NCBI GenBank assembly: GCA_015179125.1 | Contig: WHVA01000476.1 | Coordinates: 22,964-86,963 of the forward strand | DNA from: Gautieria morchelliformis | Lineage: Eukaryota; Basidiomycota; Agaricomycetes; Gomphales; Gomphaceae | Direction: 5' to 3' | Length of the DNA: 64,000 nt | Shown here: positions 1-11,490 of the stretch, piece after piece | Layout of the letters: every line of letters starts with the position of its first letter | How positions within the stretch are numbered: the stretch's first letter is position 1 | Position numbers and translations under genes: made by a program | The notes under the pieces: generated by a model | The model's input: only the letters and a program-made list of their open reading frames with translations | The model's database searches: none | What the model was told of the DNA's origin: nothing

Positions 1-1160
1 TGGAACTGAAATACAATCTTCATTTTAATGTCCGATGGAGGGTGAGGCACAGGACTCAACTCACTGAGAAGTGTGGTACTTAGTAAGCAGTTCAATGTAT
101 TTGACACCTAGTACGTCTCTATCTGACTCAGTTTGCTTCATATCAAGGTATTCTCGTTCCTCTCGAAGCCAGGATGCAAATTGGGCATCAGAACACTGTA
201 TCCCATTCAGGAGAGTCTGGATCTGGATAGGCATCTCTTCAAGCACCTGTAATGCTTGTCTGTAGTTGTTAAGCAAGAAATTACCTAGACAGTGCATGAG
301 TGCCAAATTTCAAGTGTAAATACAACTTGCCTAAGTTCTCATACTTTCGGCATCCCATTGACTGAAGAACATATCGATGAACTGGCGGCGATGGAATTGT
401 GTGGCATGCTGAGTCAGGCGTGCTGCCACGCTAGACCCTGAGAATACACATTCACAGGTTTGTAAATCTTCTAATCCAAAACCTTCAGACATCATGATGT
501 GGAAGTGTAATTGGCACTGTCGATTGTGTGCATGTCCATGAAATGCTGGCATGACCATCTGCAAATTTGCCTGCCATGCAGCCATGGCAAGCGAACTCCT
601 CATGAGAGTACTTGTAAAAGAGCATGCAATGTCATAGCCTAGGCCCAGTCCATGGGGTGATATTGACATTAATTTAGAAATTGTTGTCAAAGGATACTTG
701 GCCCTACATGCTCAGATTAGAAAGTGTTATAGACTGAATACAGGGCACTTACAGTTCACCACTTTGCATCATGTCCAATATGGTCCAAATAAATCCATGC
801 TGACATACCAACACAAAAACACCTGTTTCTGTGAATGCCTTATACATGCCTTTGACAGTATCCACCACAGCAGCATGCCAATGATCAGTACAGGTGGCAG
901 GTCCAGCATGCCCATCGGTAGGGTCCTCCTCTATTTCAACTTCCACCTAAATATATGTGAGATCAATTGGACCAAGGGTAATAAAAATATGAACTTACTG
1001 AACCATTCTCAGACTTTGGGATCCTGCGCTTGACTTCATGTGCATACTGGTCCACATATTCATGAGAAAGAAAGTAATCACTGTCAAATGTGAACATGTC
1101 AGAGTTTATATCATGCCTAGCAAACCTCTTGAGGCTGTTGTTCCCATCCAAAGCACCCAT
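1..1160 (-). pseudogene. KDZ-family transposase, C-terminal part (decayed)
   Basis: Four minus-strand coding blocks read in order from about 1160 to 61: 963-1160 (contains LDGNNSLKR and SDYFLSHEYVDQ), 749-946 (CTDHWHAA, CQHGFIWTILDM), 331-690 (GLGYDIACSF, PAFHGHAHNRQCQ, GLEDLQTCE, QFIDMFFSQWD) and 61-306. These are recognisable blocks of the Kyakuja-Dileera-Zisupton transposases that are abundant in Agaricomycetes and catalyse DNA transposition. The blocks lie in different frames separated by short gaps that may be introns or indels. The N-terminal part (cysteine-rich region) is not found upstream of about 1200, and the window edge cuts the other end, so completeness cannot be judged. Family assignment is by motif recognition and is firm; activity is doubtful. 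Confidence 0.85.
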
Positions 1161-1515
1161 CGCCGATGGATTGAGCTCGGGTTCCCCCTCAAGCTGGTTT
1201 GTGTAGTAAGTCCTCAGTCATTTGTGAGTTAGTAGGACCACGTACTCAGTATTGCTACCCTCAATTTCCCTCCGAGCCGCAAGCTTAGAGTTGGGAATGC
1301 GTGTGCGGCTAGGAGGGCGGTCTTCGGCTACATCAGAGGGGGAGCGCCTGCGCCTCCCAAGGTGTTGGATTACAACACCTTTGCTACCACCGGTATTGAT
1401 GCGTTGGATAGCAGCAGAACGCCGTGACATGATGGTGGCAGGGACAGCACGGCGATCACGTGATTTTTGATACACGCCTCGACAATGAGGACGACACGGT
1501 CCTGCCGTGCACACG

Positions 1516-1783
1516 ATGAACATTTGAACACGCTTGAATGTTCTGATATTTGTACAATATTATTTGGTACATAAATAATTTTATTCAAGTGGGTGTCGTG
1601 CTCGCCGCCGCCAACGACGAGCACCGGCTCCGAGGGACGTGACACGATTAGCCTGATCGCATATTTGAACACTCCTGAATTTTCTGATATTTGTATAATT
1701 TTATTTAGTACATAAATAATGTTATACGTGTCGTGCTCGCCGACGACGACGACGAGCACCGACTCCGAGGGATGTCCGGCTGA
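1516..1783. repeat. Direct repeat, two copies of about 125 bp
   Basis: Copies at about 1516-1645 and 1660-1783 share an AT-rich start (gaacatttgaacac / catatttgaacac, tctgatatttgta) and a GC-rich end (gtgtcgtgctcgccg..gacgagcaccg..tccgaggga). They differ by small indels and substitutions. No coding meaning was found. Confidence 0.75.
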
Positions 1784-1789
1784 CGGGTC

Positions 1790-2319
1790 GAGTTCCCGCG
1801 GTTGAGGCCGGATGACGCCATGGACACACAAGTCACAGTGTTAGCCCCTCACGTGTTGTTGAGTGAAACGGCACTTCCGGCGTGCTGACATAAGATGATG
1901 ACGCGTACAAAGTACGAGAGTCAAAGGTATGGGATGGAGAAGGAGCGCAGCAAAGTACAATGAGCTGGACAAAATAACACGTTATAATTACAATAGCATT
2001 TTATGCATTTAAGGCAGCACCTCGCATTGCTGCAGATCATTGAATCGAACACGCCTCTATATCTTATTTGTAAGCGTCTTCGACCTATACATGTGGGGTC
2101 GCGGCTAACAGGATTACAAGTGGCCGGATCGTGCTCGTCTCCAGCGCTAACTTAAAATAATTACATAACACATCCAGTTGAACGGGTGTATCTCCCCTCA
2201 TACCTTGGCATGGACGCGGCCGCCGGCGCCATCCCCATCGCCATCCCCATCGAATATAACAGCGACATTCCACTCAGAGTACGTACTATCCGACGACGTC
2301 TATTACTGAGTTCCAACTT
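1790..2319. other. Non-coding upstream region of TPR gene 1
   Basis: No convincing ORF. Homology with the second TPR locus starts only at about 2255, so the sequence further upstream is unique to this copy. The core promoter was not identified. Confidence 0.5.
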
Positions 2320-5300
2320 ATGATTCAGGATGAGCACACTGTAGCACCTGCCGCCTCAGAACTAACCCTGCGAAATTACCTCGATCCTGTACGCCAGAGC
2401 GACTTTTCCGAGAGGTTTGCGCTAATGTCTCCGTTCTATTAGGATGGTCAGATTCCCCAGGAAAACCCTGTCGAGACTGGTGACTTAGTTGACGAAACAT
2501 CCCAGCGGCACGCCGCCGCAGTGTCTGATCCGCCAGAGACATCAGCGCCATCTGACACCGACGATCTGATAGAACGCGGTCATCAGGAATGTCTGGAGGC
2601 CACAATTTCATCGTTCAGAGAAACACTTGTTCTGGAGCCTGCCCCGCATTCTGATCCAGTCTTCTCCCTCGCCACCCTTGGAACACAATTTAACGAGTCT
2701 GGTGAACAGGAAGACTTGAATTTGACGATTTCACGTTATCGAGAGGCACTCCACCTGCGACCCGCACCGCATCCTGGCCGCTCCAGCTTCCTCAGCTCCA
2801 TCGCAACTGCGCTCTCGACACGTTTTAACCAATATGGTCGACGCGAAGACCTGGAGGAGGCGATTTCATTGCATCGAGAAGCACTCGAGCTGCGACCTGC
2901 GCCGCATCCTGACCGATCCACCTCCCTCAACAGCATCGCAGGTGCGCTCTGGACACGGTCGAAGCTGTCCGGTCGACACGAAGACCAGGAGGAGGCGATT
3001 TCATTGTTTCGAGAAGCACTCGAGCTGCGACCTGCACCGCATCCTGACCGATCCTCCTCCCTCAACAACGTCGCAGTTGCCCTCGTAACACGGTTTGAGC
3101 AGTCTGGTCGACACGAAGACCTGGAGGAGGCGATTTCCTTGCATCGTGAAGCACTCGAGCTGCGACCTGCACCGCATCCTCTCCGATCCTCCTCCCTCAG
3201 CAACATCACATTTGCTTTACGGACACGGTTTGGGCAGTCCGGTCAACACGAAGACCTGGAGGAGGCGATTTCATTGCATCGAGAACTACTCGAGCTGCGA
3301 CCTGCACCGCATCCTCTCCGATACGCCTCCCTCAGCAACCTCGCAAGTGATTTATGGGCACGGTTTGGGCAGTTCGGCCGACACGAAGACCTGGAGGGGG
3401 CGATTTCATTGCAACGAGAAGCGCTCGAGCTGCAACCTGCAGCGCATCCTGACCGATCCTCCTCCCTCACCAACATCGCACTTGCGCTCTGGACAAGGTC
3501 TAAGAAGTACGGTCGACGCGAAGACCTAGAGGAGGGAATTTCATTGTATCGAGAAGCACTCGAGCTGCGACCTGCACCGCATCCTGACCGATCCTCCTCC
3601 CTCGAGAACCTTGGAATTGAGCTCTGGACACGGTTTCAGCAGTACGGTCGACACGAAGACCTGGAGGAGGCGATTTCATTGTATCGAGAAGCACTCGAGC
3701 TGCGACCTGCAACGCATCCTGGCCGATCCGCCTCCCTCAGCAACATCGCAATTGCTTTATTGACACGGTTTGGGCAGCGCGGTCAACACGAAGACCTGGA
3801 GGAGGCGATTTCATTGCATCGAGAACTACTCGAGCAGCGACCTGCACCGCATCCTCTCCGATACTCCTCCCTCAGCAACCTCGCAAGTGATTTATGGGCA
3901 CGGTTTGGGCAGTTCGGCCGACACGAAGACCTGGAGGGGGCGATTTCATTGCAACGAGAAGCGCTCGAGCTGCAACCTGCAGCGCATCCTGACCGATCCT
4001 CCTCCCTCACCAACATCGCACTTGCGCTCTGGACAAGGTTTAAGAAGTACGGTCGACGCGAAGACCTAGAGGAGGGAATTTCATTGCATCGAGAAGCACT
4101 CGAGCTGCGACCTGCACCGCATCCTGACCGATCCTCGTCCCTCGACAACCTCGGAATTGAGCTCTGGACACGGTTTCAGCAGTACGGTCGACACGAAGAC
4201 CTGGAGGAGGCGATTTCATTGTATCGAGAAGCACTCGAGCTGCGACCTGCAACGCATCCTGGCCGATCCGCCTCCCTCAGCAACATCGCAATTGCTTTAT
4301 TGACACGGTTTGGGCAGCGCGGTCAACACGAAGACCTGGAGGAGGCGATTTCATTGTATCGAGAAACACTCGAGCTGCTCACAGCACCGCATCCTGGCCG
4401 TTCCACCTCCCTCAGCAACCTCGCAATTGCCCTCTCGACACGATCTGAGCAGCCCCGTCGACAGGAAGACCTGGAGGAGGCGATTTCATTGCATCGAGAA
4501 GCGCTCGAGCTGCGACCTGCATCGCACCTTCTCCGATCCGCCTTCCTCAACAAGCTCGCAAGTGACTTAGGGATACGGTTTAAGAAGTACGGTCGACATG
4601 AAGACCTGGATGAGGCGATTTCATTCCACCGAAAAGCACTCGAGCTGCTCCCGGCACCGCATCCTGACCGTTCCACCTCCCTCAACAACCTCGCAGTTGC
4701 GCTCTCGACACGGTCTGAGCAGTCCGGTCGACAGGAAGACCTGGAGGAGGCGATTTCATTACATCGAGAAGCGCTCGAGCTGCGACCTGGACCGCATCCT
4801 CTCCGACCCATCTCCCTGAGCAACATCGCAGATGCTTTACGTAGACGGTTTGAGCAGTTCGGTCGACGCGAAGACCTGAAGGAGGCAATTTCATTGCATC
4901 GAGAAGAACTCGAGCTGCGACCTGCACCGCATCCTGACCGATCCTCCTCCCTCGACAACCTCGGAACTGCGCTCTTGACACTGTTTCAGCAGTACGCTCG
5001 ACACGAAGACCTGGAGGAGGCGATTTCATTGTATCGAGAAGCACTCGAGCTGCGACCTGCACCGCATCCTAGCCGATCCTCCTCCCTCAGCAACATCGCA
5101 ATTGCATTACGGACACGGTTTGGGCAGCGCGGTCAACACGAAGACCTGGAGGAGGCGATTTCATTGCACCGAGAAGCACTCCAGCTGCTCCCGGCACCGC
5201 ATCCTGGCCGTTCCACCTCCCTCAGCAACATCGCAATTGGGCTCTGGACACGGTTTCAGCAGTACGGTCGACGCGAAGATCTAGAGGAGGGAATTTCATT

Positions 5301-7521
5301 GCATCGAGAAGCACTCGAGCTGCGACCTGCACCCCATCCTCTCCGATCCTCCTCCCTCCGCAACATCGCAGCTGCTTTGTGGACACGGTTTGGGCAGTCG
5401 GGTCAACACGAAGACCTGGAGGAGGTCATTTCATTGAATCGCGAAGTACTCGAGCTGCTCCCGGCACCGCATCCTGGCCGTTCCGTCTCCCTCAGCAACC
5501 TCGCAGTTGCGCTCTCGACACGGTCTGAGCAGTCCGGTCTACAGGAAGACCTGGAGGAGGCGGTTTCATTGCATCGAGAAATACTCGAGCTGCGACCTGC
5601 ACCGCATCCTGAGCGATCCTCCTCCCTCACCAACATCGCACTTGCGCTCTGGACAAGGTTTAAGAAGTACGGTCGACGTGAAGACCTGGAGGAGGCGATT
5701 TCATTGCATCGAGAAGCACTCGAGCTGCTCCCTGCACCGCATCCTGACCGATCCTCCTCCCTCGACAACCTCGCAAATGCGCTCTCGACACGGTTTCAGC
5801 AGTACGGTCGACACGAAGACCAGGAGGCGGCGATTTCATTGTATCGAGAAGCACTTGAGCTGCGACCTGCACCGCATCCTACCCGATCCTCCTCCTTCAG
5901 CAACATCGCAATTGCTTTACGGACACGGTTTGGGCAGCGCGGTCAACACGAAGACCTGGAGGAGGCGATTTCATTGCACCGAGAAGCACTCAAGCTGCTC
6001 CCGGCACCGCATCCTGGCCGTTCCACCTCCCTCAGCAACATCGCAATTGGGCTCTGGACACGGTTTAAGCAGTACGGTCGACGCGAAGACCTAGAGGAGG
6101 GAATTTCATTGCATCGAGAAGCACTCGAGCTGCGACCTGCACCTCATCCTCTCCGATCCTGCTCCCTCAACAACCTCGCAAGTGACTTATGGACACGGTT
6201 TGAGCTGTCCGGTCGACACGAAGACGTGGAGGAGGCGATTTCACTGTATCGAGAAGCACTCGAGCTGCTCCCTGCGCCGCATCGTGAACGATCCACCTCC
6301 CTCCAGGGCATCGCACCTGCGCTCGCGGCACGGTTTAAGCAGTCCGGTCGACGGGAAGACCTGGAGGAGGCGATTTCATTGCATCGCGAAGCACTCGAGC
6401 TGCTCCCTGCACCGCATCATCGCAGATCCACCTCCCTCAACGACATCGCAGTTATGCTCTTGACACGGTTTGACGCTTACGGTCGACAGGAAGACCTGGA
6501 GGAGGCGATTTCATTGCATCGAGAAGTGCTCGACCTGCTCCCTCCACTCCATCCTGTCCGCTCCTCCTCCCTCACCAACATCGCACTTGCGCTCTGGACA
6601 AGGTTTACGAAGTACCGTCGACGCGAAGACCTGGAGGAGGGAATTTCATTGCATCGAGAAGCACTCGAGCTGCGACCTGTACCCCATCCTCTCCGATCCT
6701 CCTCCCTCAACAACATCGCAGCTGTGCTCTTGACACGGTTTGAGCAGTACGGTCGACAGGAAGACCTGGAGGAGGCGATTTCATTGTATCGAGAAGTGCT
6801 CGCCCTGCTCCCTCCACTCCATCCTGTCCGCTCCTCCTCCCTCACCAACATCGCACTTGCGCTCTGGACAAGGTTTACGAAGTACCGTCGACGCGAAGAC
6901 CTGGAGGAGGGAATTTCATTGCATCGAGAAGCACTCGAGCTGCGACCTGCACCCCATCCTCTCCGATCCTTCTCCCTCCACAACCTCGCAGCTCTGCTCT
7001 TGACACGGTTTGAGCAGTACGGTCGACAGGAAGACCTGGAGGAGACGATTTCATTGTATCGAGAAGTGCTCGACCTGCTCCCTCCACTGCATCCTGTCCG
7101 CTCCTCCTCCCTCAGCAACATCGCACTTGCGCTTTGGACAAGGTTTACGAAGTACCGTCGACGCGAGGACCTGGAGGAGGGAATTTCATTGCATCGAGAA
7201 GCACTCGAGCTGCGACCTGCACCGCATCCTCTCCGATCCTCCTCCCTGAACAACCTGGCAATTGGTTTATGGGCACGGTTTAAGCAGTCCGGTGGACACG
7301 AAGACCTGGATGAGGCGATTTCATTGTATCGAGAAGCACTCGAGCTGTTCCCAGCACCGCATCCTGGCCGATCCACCTCCCTCCACATCATCGCAGCTGC
7401 TTTACGGACACGGTTTGAGGCGTCCGGTCGACACGAAGACCTGGCTGAGGCGATTTCATTGTATCGAGAAGCACTCCAGCTGCTCCCTGCATCCCATCCT
7501 GGCCCATCCACCTCCCCATGA
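2320..7521 (+). CDS. Giant tetratricopeptide-repeat protein, 36 units (TPR gene 1)
   Basis: Proposed CDS is join(2320..2388, 2443..7521), 1715 aa. The start is the ATG at 2320. A 54-bp intron (gtacgc donor, ctaat branch-like site, ttctattag acceptor) joins exon 2 in phase 0, and the second locus keeps the same intron. After a roughly 85-residue acidic leader come 36 tandem 45-residue units that each start near a G(R/Q)xEDLEEAISL motif, followed by hREALELrPAPHPdRSsSL and ALxTRFeq. This is a TPR superhelix of the type found in Agaricomycete CHAT and NACHT proteins, where it acts as a protein-interaction scaffold. No CHAT, NACHT, NB-ARC or kinase domain is present, so the protein is repeat only. 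A 2-nt insertion near 7515 shifts the frame and creates the stop; the remains of another unit follow to about 7605. The partner and pathway are unknown. Confidence 0.85.
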
Positions 7522-7560
7522 ACAACATCGCAGCTGCTTTACGGACACGGTTTGACGCGT
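2701..7560 (+). repeat. Tandem 135-bp coding repeat array (36 units)
   Basis: Units begin at 2701 and recur every 135 bp to 7426 without a single indel (35 consecutive periods). Higher-order repeats are visible: the 4-unit block 3241-3780 is repeated almost exactly at 3781-4320, and a 2-unit block is present three times at 6481-6750, 6751-7020 and 7021-7290. Confidence 0.95.
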
Positions 7561-8083
7561 CCGGTCAACAGGAAGACCGGGACGAGGCGATTTCATTTCA
7601 TCATGCACATTCTTGAACCATCAAGTTCTTCACCACGCCGGAGCCCGAGCCGAGACCACACAAGAGTCCCACACACATGCGTAAACCACAAGTCGAGCCG
7701 GGGCACACGAGTCGGACGCACATACGAGTAGCCAAATACCCACACTGAGTATCAACCACCTCTTCCATTTTCACTACACAAATGATCAAACATACCCGAG
7801 CCGCACTCATCACTCCTATACACTATCACCTACCCCTGCGCCTTACTCATCGGGATGTCCGTCGCGCAACCATCGCTTCGCCTTACCCTCAGGATGGATC
7901 AAGTACGCGAGCCGAGAAGCGGCTATTCGATGCCGGCGACATGTATCCACCAGCTATACGTACAGTACCGTACAATCAAATGCCCGTTGATGCATGTTGT
8001 CGTCTAGTACTGCTCTAGTCCGATCTTGTCTTCTCTCAAAATATATCAGCGTCATTCGAACTGTAAATCAGCTTGATCTCCGA
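7522..8083 (+). other. Decayed last TPR unit and 3' flank of TPR gene 1
   Basis: Positions 7522-7605 continue the 135-bp repeat out of frame. The rest matches the 3' flank of TPR gene 2 (27,266-27,720 reversed). No other gene is seen. Confidence 0.7.
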
Positions 8084-9280
8084 AACTATCCCGCTCCCGG
8101 CGTTGAACGTTGGCCTTCGTTTAGGCAATGTCGATATTCTACACCTTAGGTTAGGTCCTCTCGCGGCATACAGAAAATACCTTACCGGTATGTATACATA
8201 TCCGCCTGATGAGACCGACCCGCAAATCTGGCGCGCTGTGTCTACAAATAAGAAACTACTTACATACCGAAAGCTCTGTCAAGCTACGCATCTCTCACGC
8301 TTGACCATCCCAAGGAATTGGCTGGCTACACCCATGGACACCACGACTCTTCAGTGTGTGTGCAGACCTGGTGCTTTGCAGTGACATTTGCTTTTCTTGG
8401 AGGCTTATTAGATATATCTAATGTGGCAGTCCCTCTGGTATATCTGGTATATTTGGTTGTTTTATATGACTTCTTCAGGCTTGATTTAACCTCTTCATTC
8501 CAGATCTGTTCTTCACTCTATCACACCTTAGGTATCTTCCTATTCTCATAGCAATTTTCCTTTTTGGTCTATAACTGATCAGTTTGCTATTTCTTTTAGT
8601 CAAACCCCCCAGCTATTTGGTAAGGTTTTGCCATGTGTATATTGTATTTTCAAGCTAATGTTGACTTGGCCAATAGTTTCTCTCCTTGGTTTTTGCTGTG
8701 CTTTGTGCAGTGCTAATCTCTGTCCTGCCTACAGCAGTTGAGGTCGTCGGTTGGTTGGATTGTGCATTGGCATACTACTGGGTTGCATTGCAGTTTGATT
8801 CTGGCCAGAGTTACAACTCTGTTACCCAGTGTGGTCTGTGGCCTGGGATTGGTTTTGTGCTGCACATTGGATTTAGACAGTTTAGGTGGACAGTGACTGC
8901 CTCACTGATATCTGTGGTGGATTTGCGTGATGGCACACATTGGATTTAGACTGTTTACATGGACTTTGACTGCCTCCCTGGTGTCCCCTATTGTCTGTCA
9001 TGAGCTACAGTCATTGTGAAAATGTGAGTATCCTTTATATTGGCTTATTTTGACTTGATCTGAGACTGACTGTAATATAAGGGAGCTCTCTACACCCCAG
9101 CATGATAGGGAGGAGGAGATTGCCAGGCAGCATCAGTAGCAGATGGCATCCCCTTCTTTGCATTGTGATAGGGCTCTCGCTGCAGCTCAAGAACGTCTTG
9201 AAAATCCTGACCCTCCACCTCAGCCATTTCCCCTCCCTCAGGACAATGCAATTGCATGACCTCCTGTTGCTGGACCTTTG
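8084..9280. other. Non-coding, T-rich; probable retroelement leader remains
   Basis: No coding match. A short direct repeat (cacattggatttagac..gactgcctc) occurs at about 8863-8905 and 8936-8978. Stretches are pyrimidine-rich. I cannot assign it. Confidence 0.4.
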
Positions 9281-9563
9281 TTTTGGAACCCTTCAAGACT
9301 TTGGTGTTATTGCTAACACTTCAATCTATCAGAACGTGTCGTTTACGAGACTCAAAGAATATTAAACAATGCTGCAGCACAACTCCGGAAATAATTTAAT
9401 ATTTGTACCTTGGTTGCAATCCGCGTAAAAACTAGTCCAAGTTAATACGGATGGAAGGCAATACGTTTCTTAGCAGCACTGAACAATAAACTAAAAGAAT
9501 GTAGGTTCAAGGACACTATCGGGGTCCAAGCGTATTCCAAAATATAAAGGAATGTACTTAGCA
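9281..9563 (+). repeat. Long inverted repeat, left arm
   Basis: About 285 bp starting ttttggaacccttcaag; nearly reverse-complementary to 11,199-11,490. The two arms enclose about 1.6 kb. Confidence 0.85.
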
Positions 9564-11198
9564 GGCGAGTTTATAAATGGACTGCCCTGATAATCTACCA
9601 GCGCACAGCAATAAAACGAGGGATGAACGAGTTTTAGAAGTGACTTGTGAAAGTCTCTAATCAGGAAAATCGACTGATCAGATTGTCTCGGGTATTGGAG
9701 TGCGAATGGCAAGACTATCAATTGACAGACTCACTCTATAGAATTACACCCGGAGGATTAGTCCAAGTGGCTAAGCAGTAAAGTAACTACTTAACAAGGA
9801 ATTAGACACTAAAGTAAGTGAATAACCCTAGCTGGGATTAGCAGCTTAGTAAGATGCAAGTCACATGAGGTCACGTGGATAGAAGATGTTAGATTGCTAG
9901 AATGATGATTCAAGGAGGTCAGAATGGCCTCCTTTTATATTGTAAAATACACAGGATTATGTAAAATGGGGTTCTTCTATCTATTAGGCGAGTGATGTCA
10001 TATGTAAATATTTGCACTGCTGAAACACACCCTCGTAACTATTGCGGTGTGTTTGTGCAAAGAAATTGGAAATAGATAGCCAATCACCTTCCCTGGTTTG
10101 CACAGCCTTTCACAGCCATACACAGCCTTGCACTGCCCTGCACAGCCCTACACAGCCGCTATGACATCAAGGGACCTATTTGGTATCGTAGCGTTGCGTT
10201 TGGAGGATTCATTCCTCCAATAGGCTTTGTCAAACCTGCACCCTAGTTTTGGCTTTGTACATCTTTGTGTGACTTTGTACGCAGCCTTGCACAGCCATGG
10301 TAGCTATGATGCAAGTCATGTGCCAGCTGGATTTGAATTGCACAGGCTTGTGTAAGCGGTAGAGGACACATTCAGTCTCAGTGGCTGAGTTTGAGTGAGC
10401 CAAGGTACCGGAGTTGTAGGTGCTTGAGTGCCTGCAACGCCGAACGGTTCGTGGGAAGCTCCTGTCGGAGTTTGAAACTGAGCGGCTGTGGCAGAGTTGT
10501 GGACCTGTGTGGGTTCATAACTCTGCCTGACAGAATAAGGAGTTTTTGAGCCAGGGAAGCCAAGTTAAATGGCGAAAAAATAAAAGGAAATTCAAGGAAT
10601 ATTTGAACAGAATTCTCCCAACAATAGACACATGTATTAGCTACTATCAGCTGGGAAAACAAGGTTTTAAAGCGATTTTTATCCTTTTTTCATGAGGCTT
10701 TTTGTTAGCAACGGTTCCCACACAACCTTCAAATGCCAGTCCACCTGATCTAAGTCCTCAGGATGCTATATGTGCCATACAGGAACAGTTAGCTGATATG
10801 CCTCTTGCACCTGTGCATCAAGCTAGGCAGAGACAGGCTCAGTTAGCACCACCGCCTCCTGTCCCTGTAGGCTCTGCAGCTGTAGCTCAGTTGTGTACTC
10901 TGGCTGCTGCTGCTAATGCCAATCCTATACCTCTGCTACAATGAGGATGGCCACGACAACCTGCATGGGCACTCAATCCAAACACTGAACATCTCCCAGA
11001 TGAAATACCACTCCAGCCTGCTCCACAAAAACACATGCCTCCTATACCTCCAGGTCCCCCTGTGCCTCCACAGCCTCTGCATCCACCTGCTCCTCCTCAG
11101 CTCTCTCCACTTCCACTGCCTCCACCAATGCCTTTAAGAAACCTTCCACTAGCACGTCACACTTTGATTGAACAACAGATTCTACCTCATGACCTTGG
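9564..11198. other. Interior of the long inverted repeat, unassigned
   Basis: Contains a run of cacagcc-type short repeats (about 10,095-10,155) and a proline/alanine-rich open frame at 10,702-10,944 and 11,035-11,170. Compositional bias alone could produce these frames. No transposase or known domain was recognised. Confidence 0.4.
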
Positions 11199-11490
11199 TG
11201 CTAAGCACATTCCCTCATATTTTGGAATATGCTGGGACCCCGATAGTGCCCTTGAACCTACATTCTTTTGGTTTATTATTCAGTGCTGCTAAGAAACGCA
11301 TTGTCTTCCAGCTGTATTAACTTGATTAACTTGGACTAGTTTTTACATGGATTGCAACCAAGGTACAAATATTAAATTATTTCCGGAGTTGTGCTGCAGC
11401 ATTGTTTGATATTCTTTGAGTCTTGTAAATGACATGTTCTGATAGATTGAAGTGTTAGCAATAACACCAAAGTCTTGAAGGGTTCCAAAA
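11199..11490 (-). repeat. Long inverted repeat, right arm
   Basis: Reverse complement of 9,281-9,563. Its outer end (ttccaaaa at 11,490) interrupts the pol reading frame of the minus-strand family 1 Ty3 element, so the inverted-repeat structure looks like a later insertion or rearrangement into that element. Confidence 0.85.

Larger units (their letters stand above)
2255..8083 (+). repeat. Inverted segmental duplication, copy 1 (TPR locus)
   Basis: The whole locus matches 27,266-30,637 in inverted orientation: the short 5' leader (from about the tataacagc motif), exon 1, the 54-bp intron, the N-terminal coding region, the TPR array and about 500 bp of 3' flank ending at the sequence ctccgaaac. 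The copies differ mainly in TPR number (36 against 17) and by an approximately 0.3-kb deletion near the 3' end of the array in this copy. Confidence 0.9.

Noticed and set aside
2736-7511. Long antisense and +1 frames across both TPR arrays (Ser/Arg-rich or Arg/His/Cys-rich)
   Set aside because: They mirror the 135-bp repeat of the real frame and have repetitive low-complexity composition; they are shadows of the TPR reading frame.
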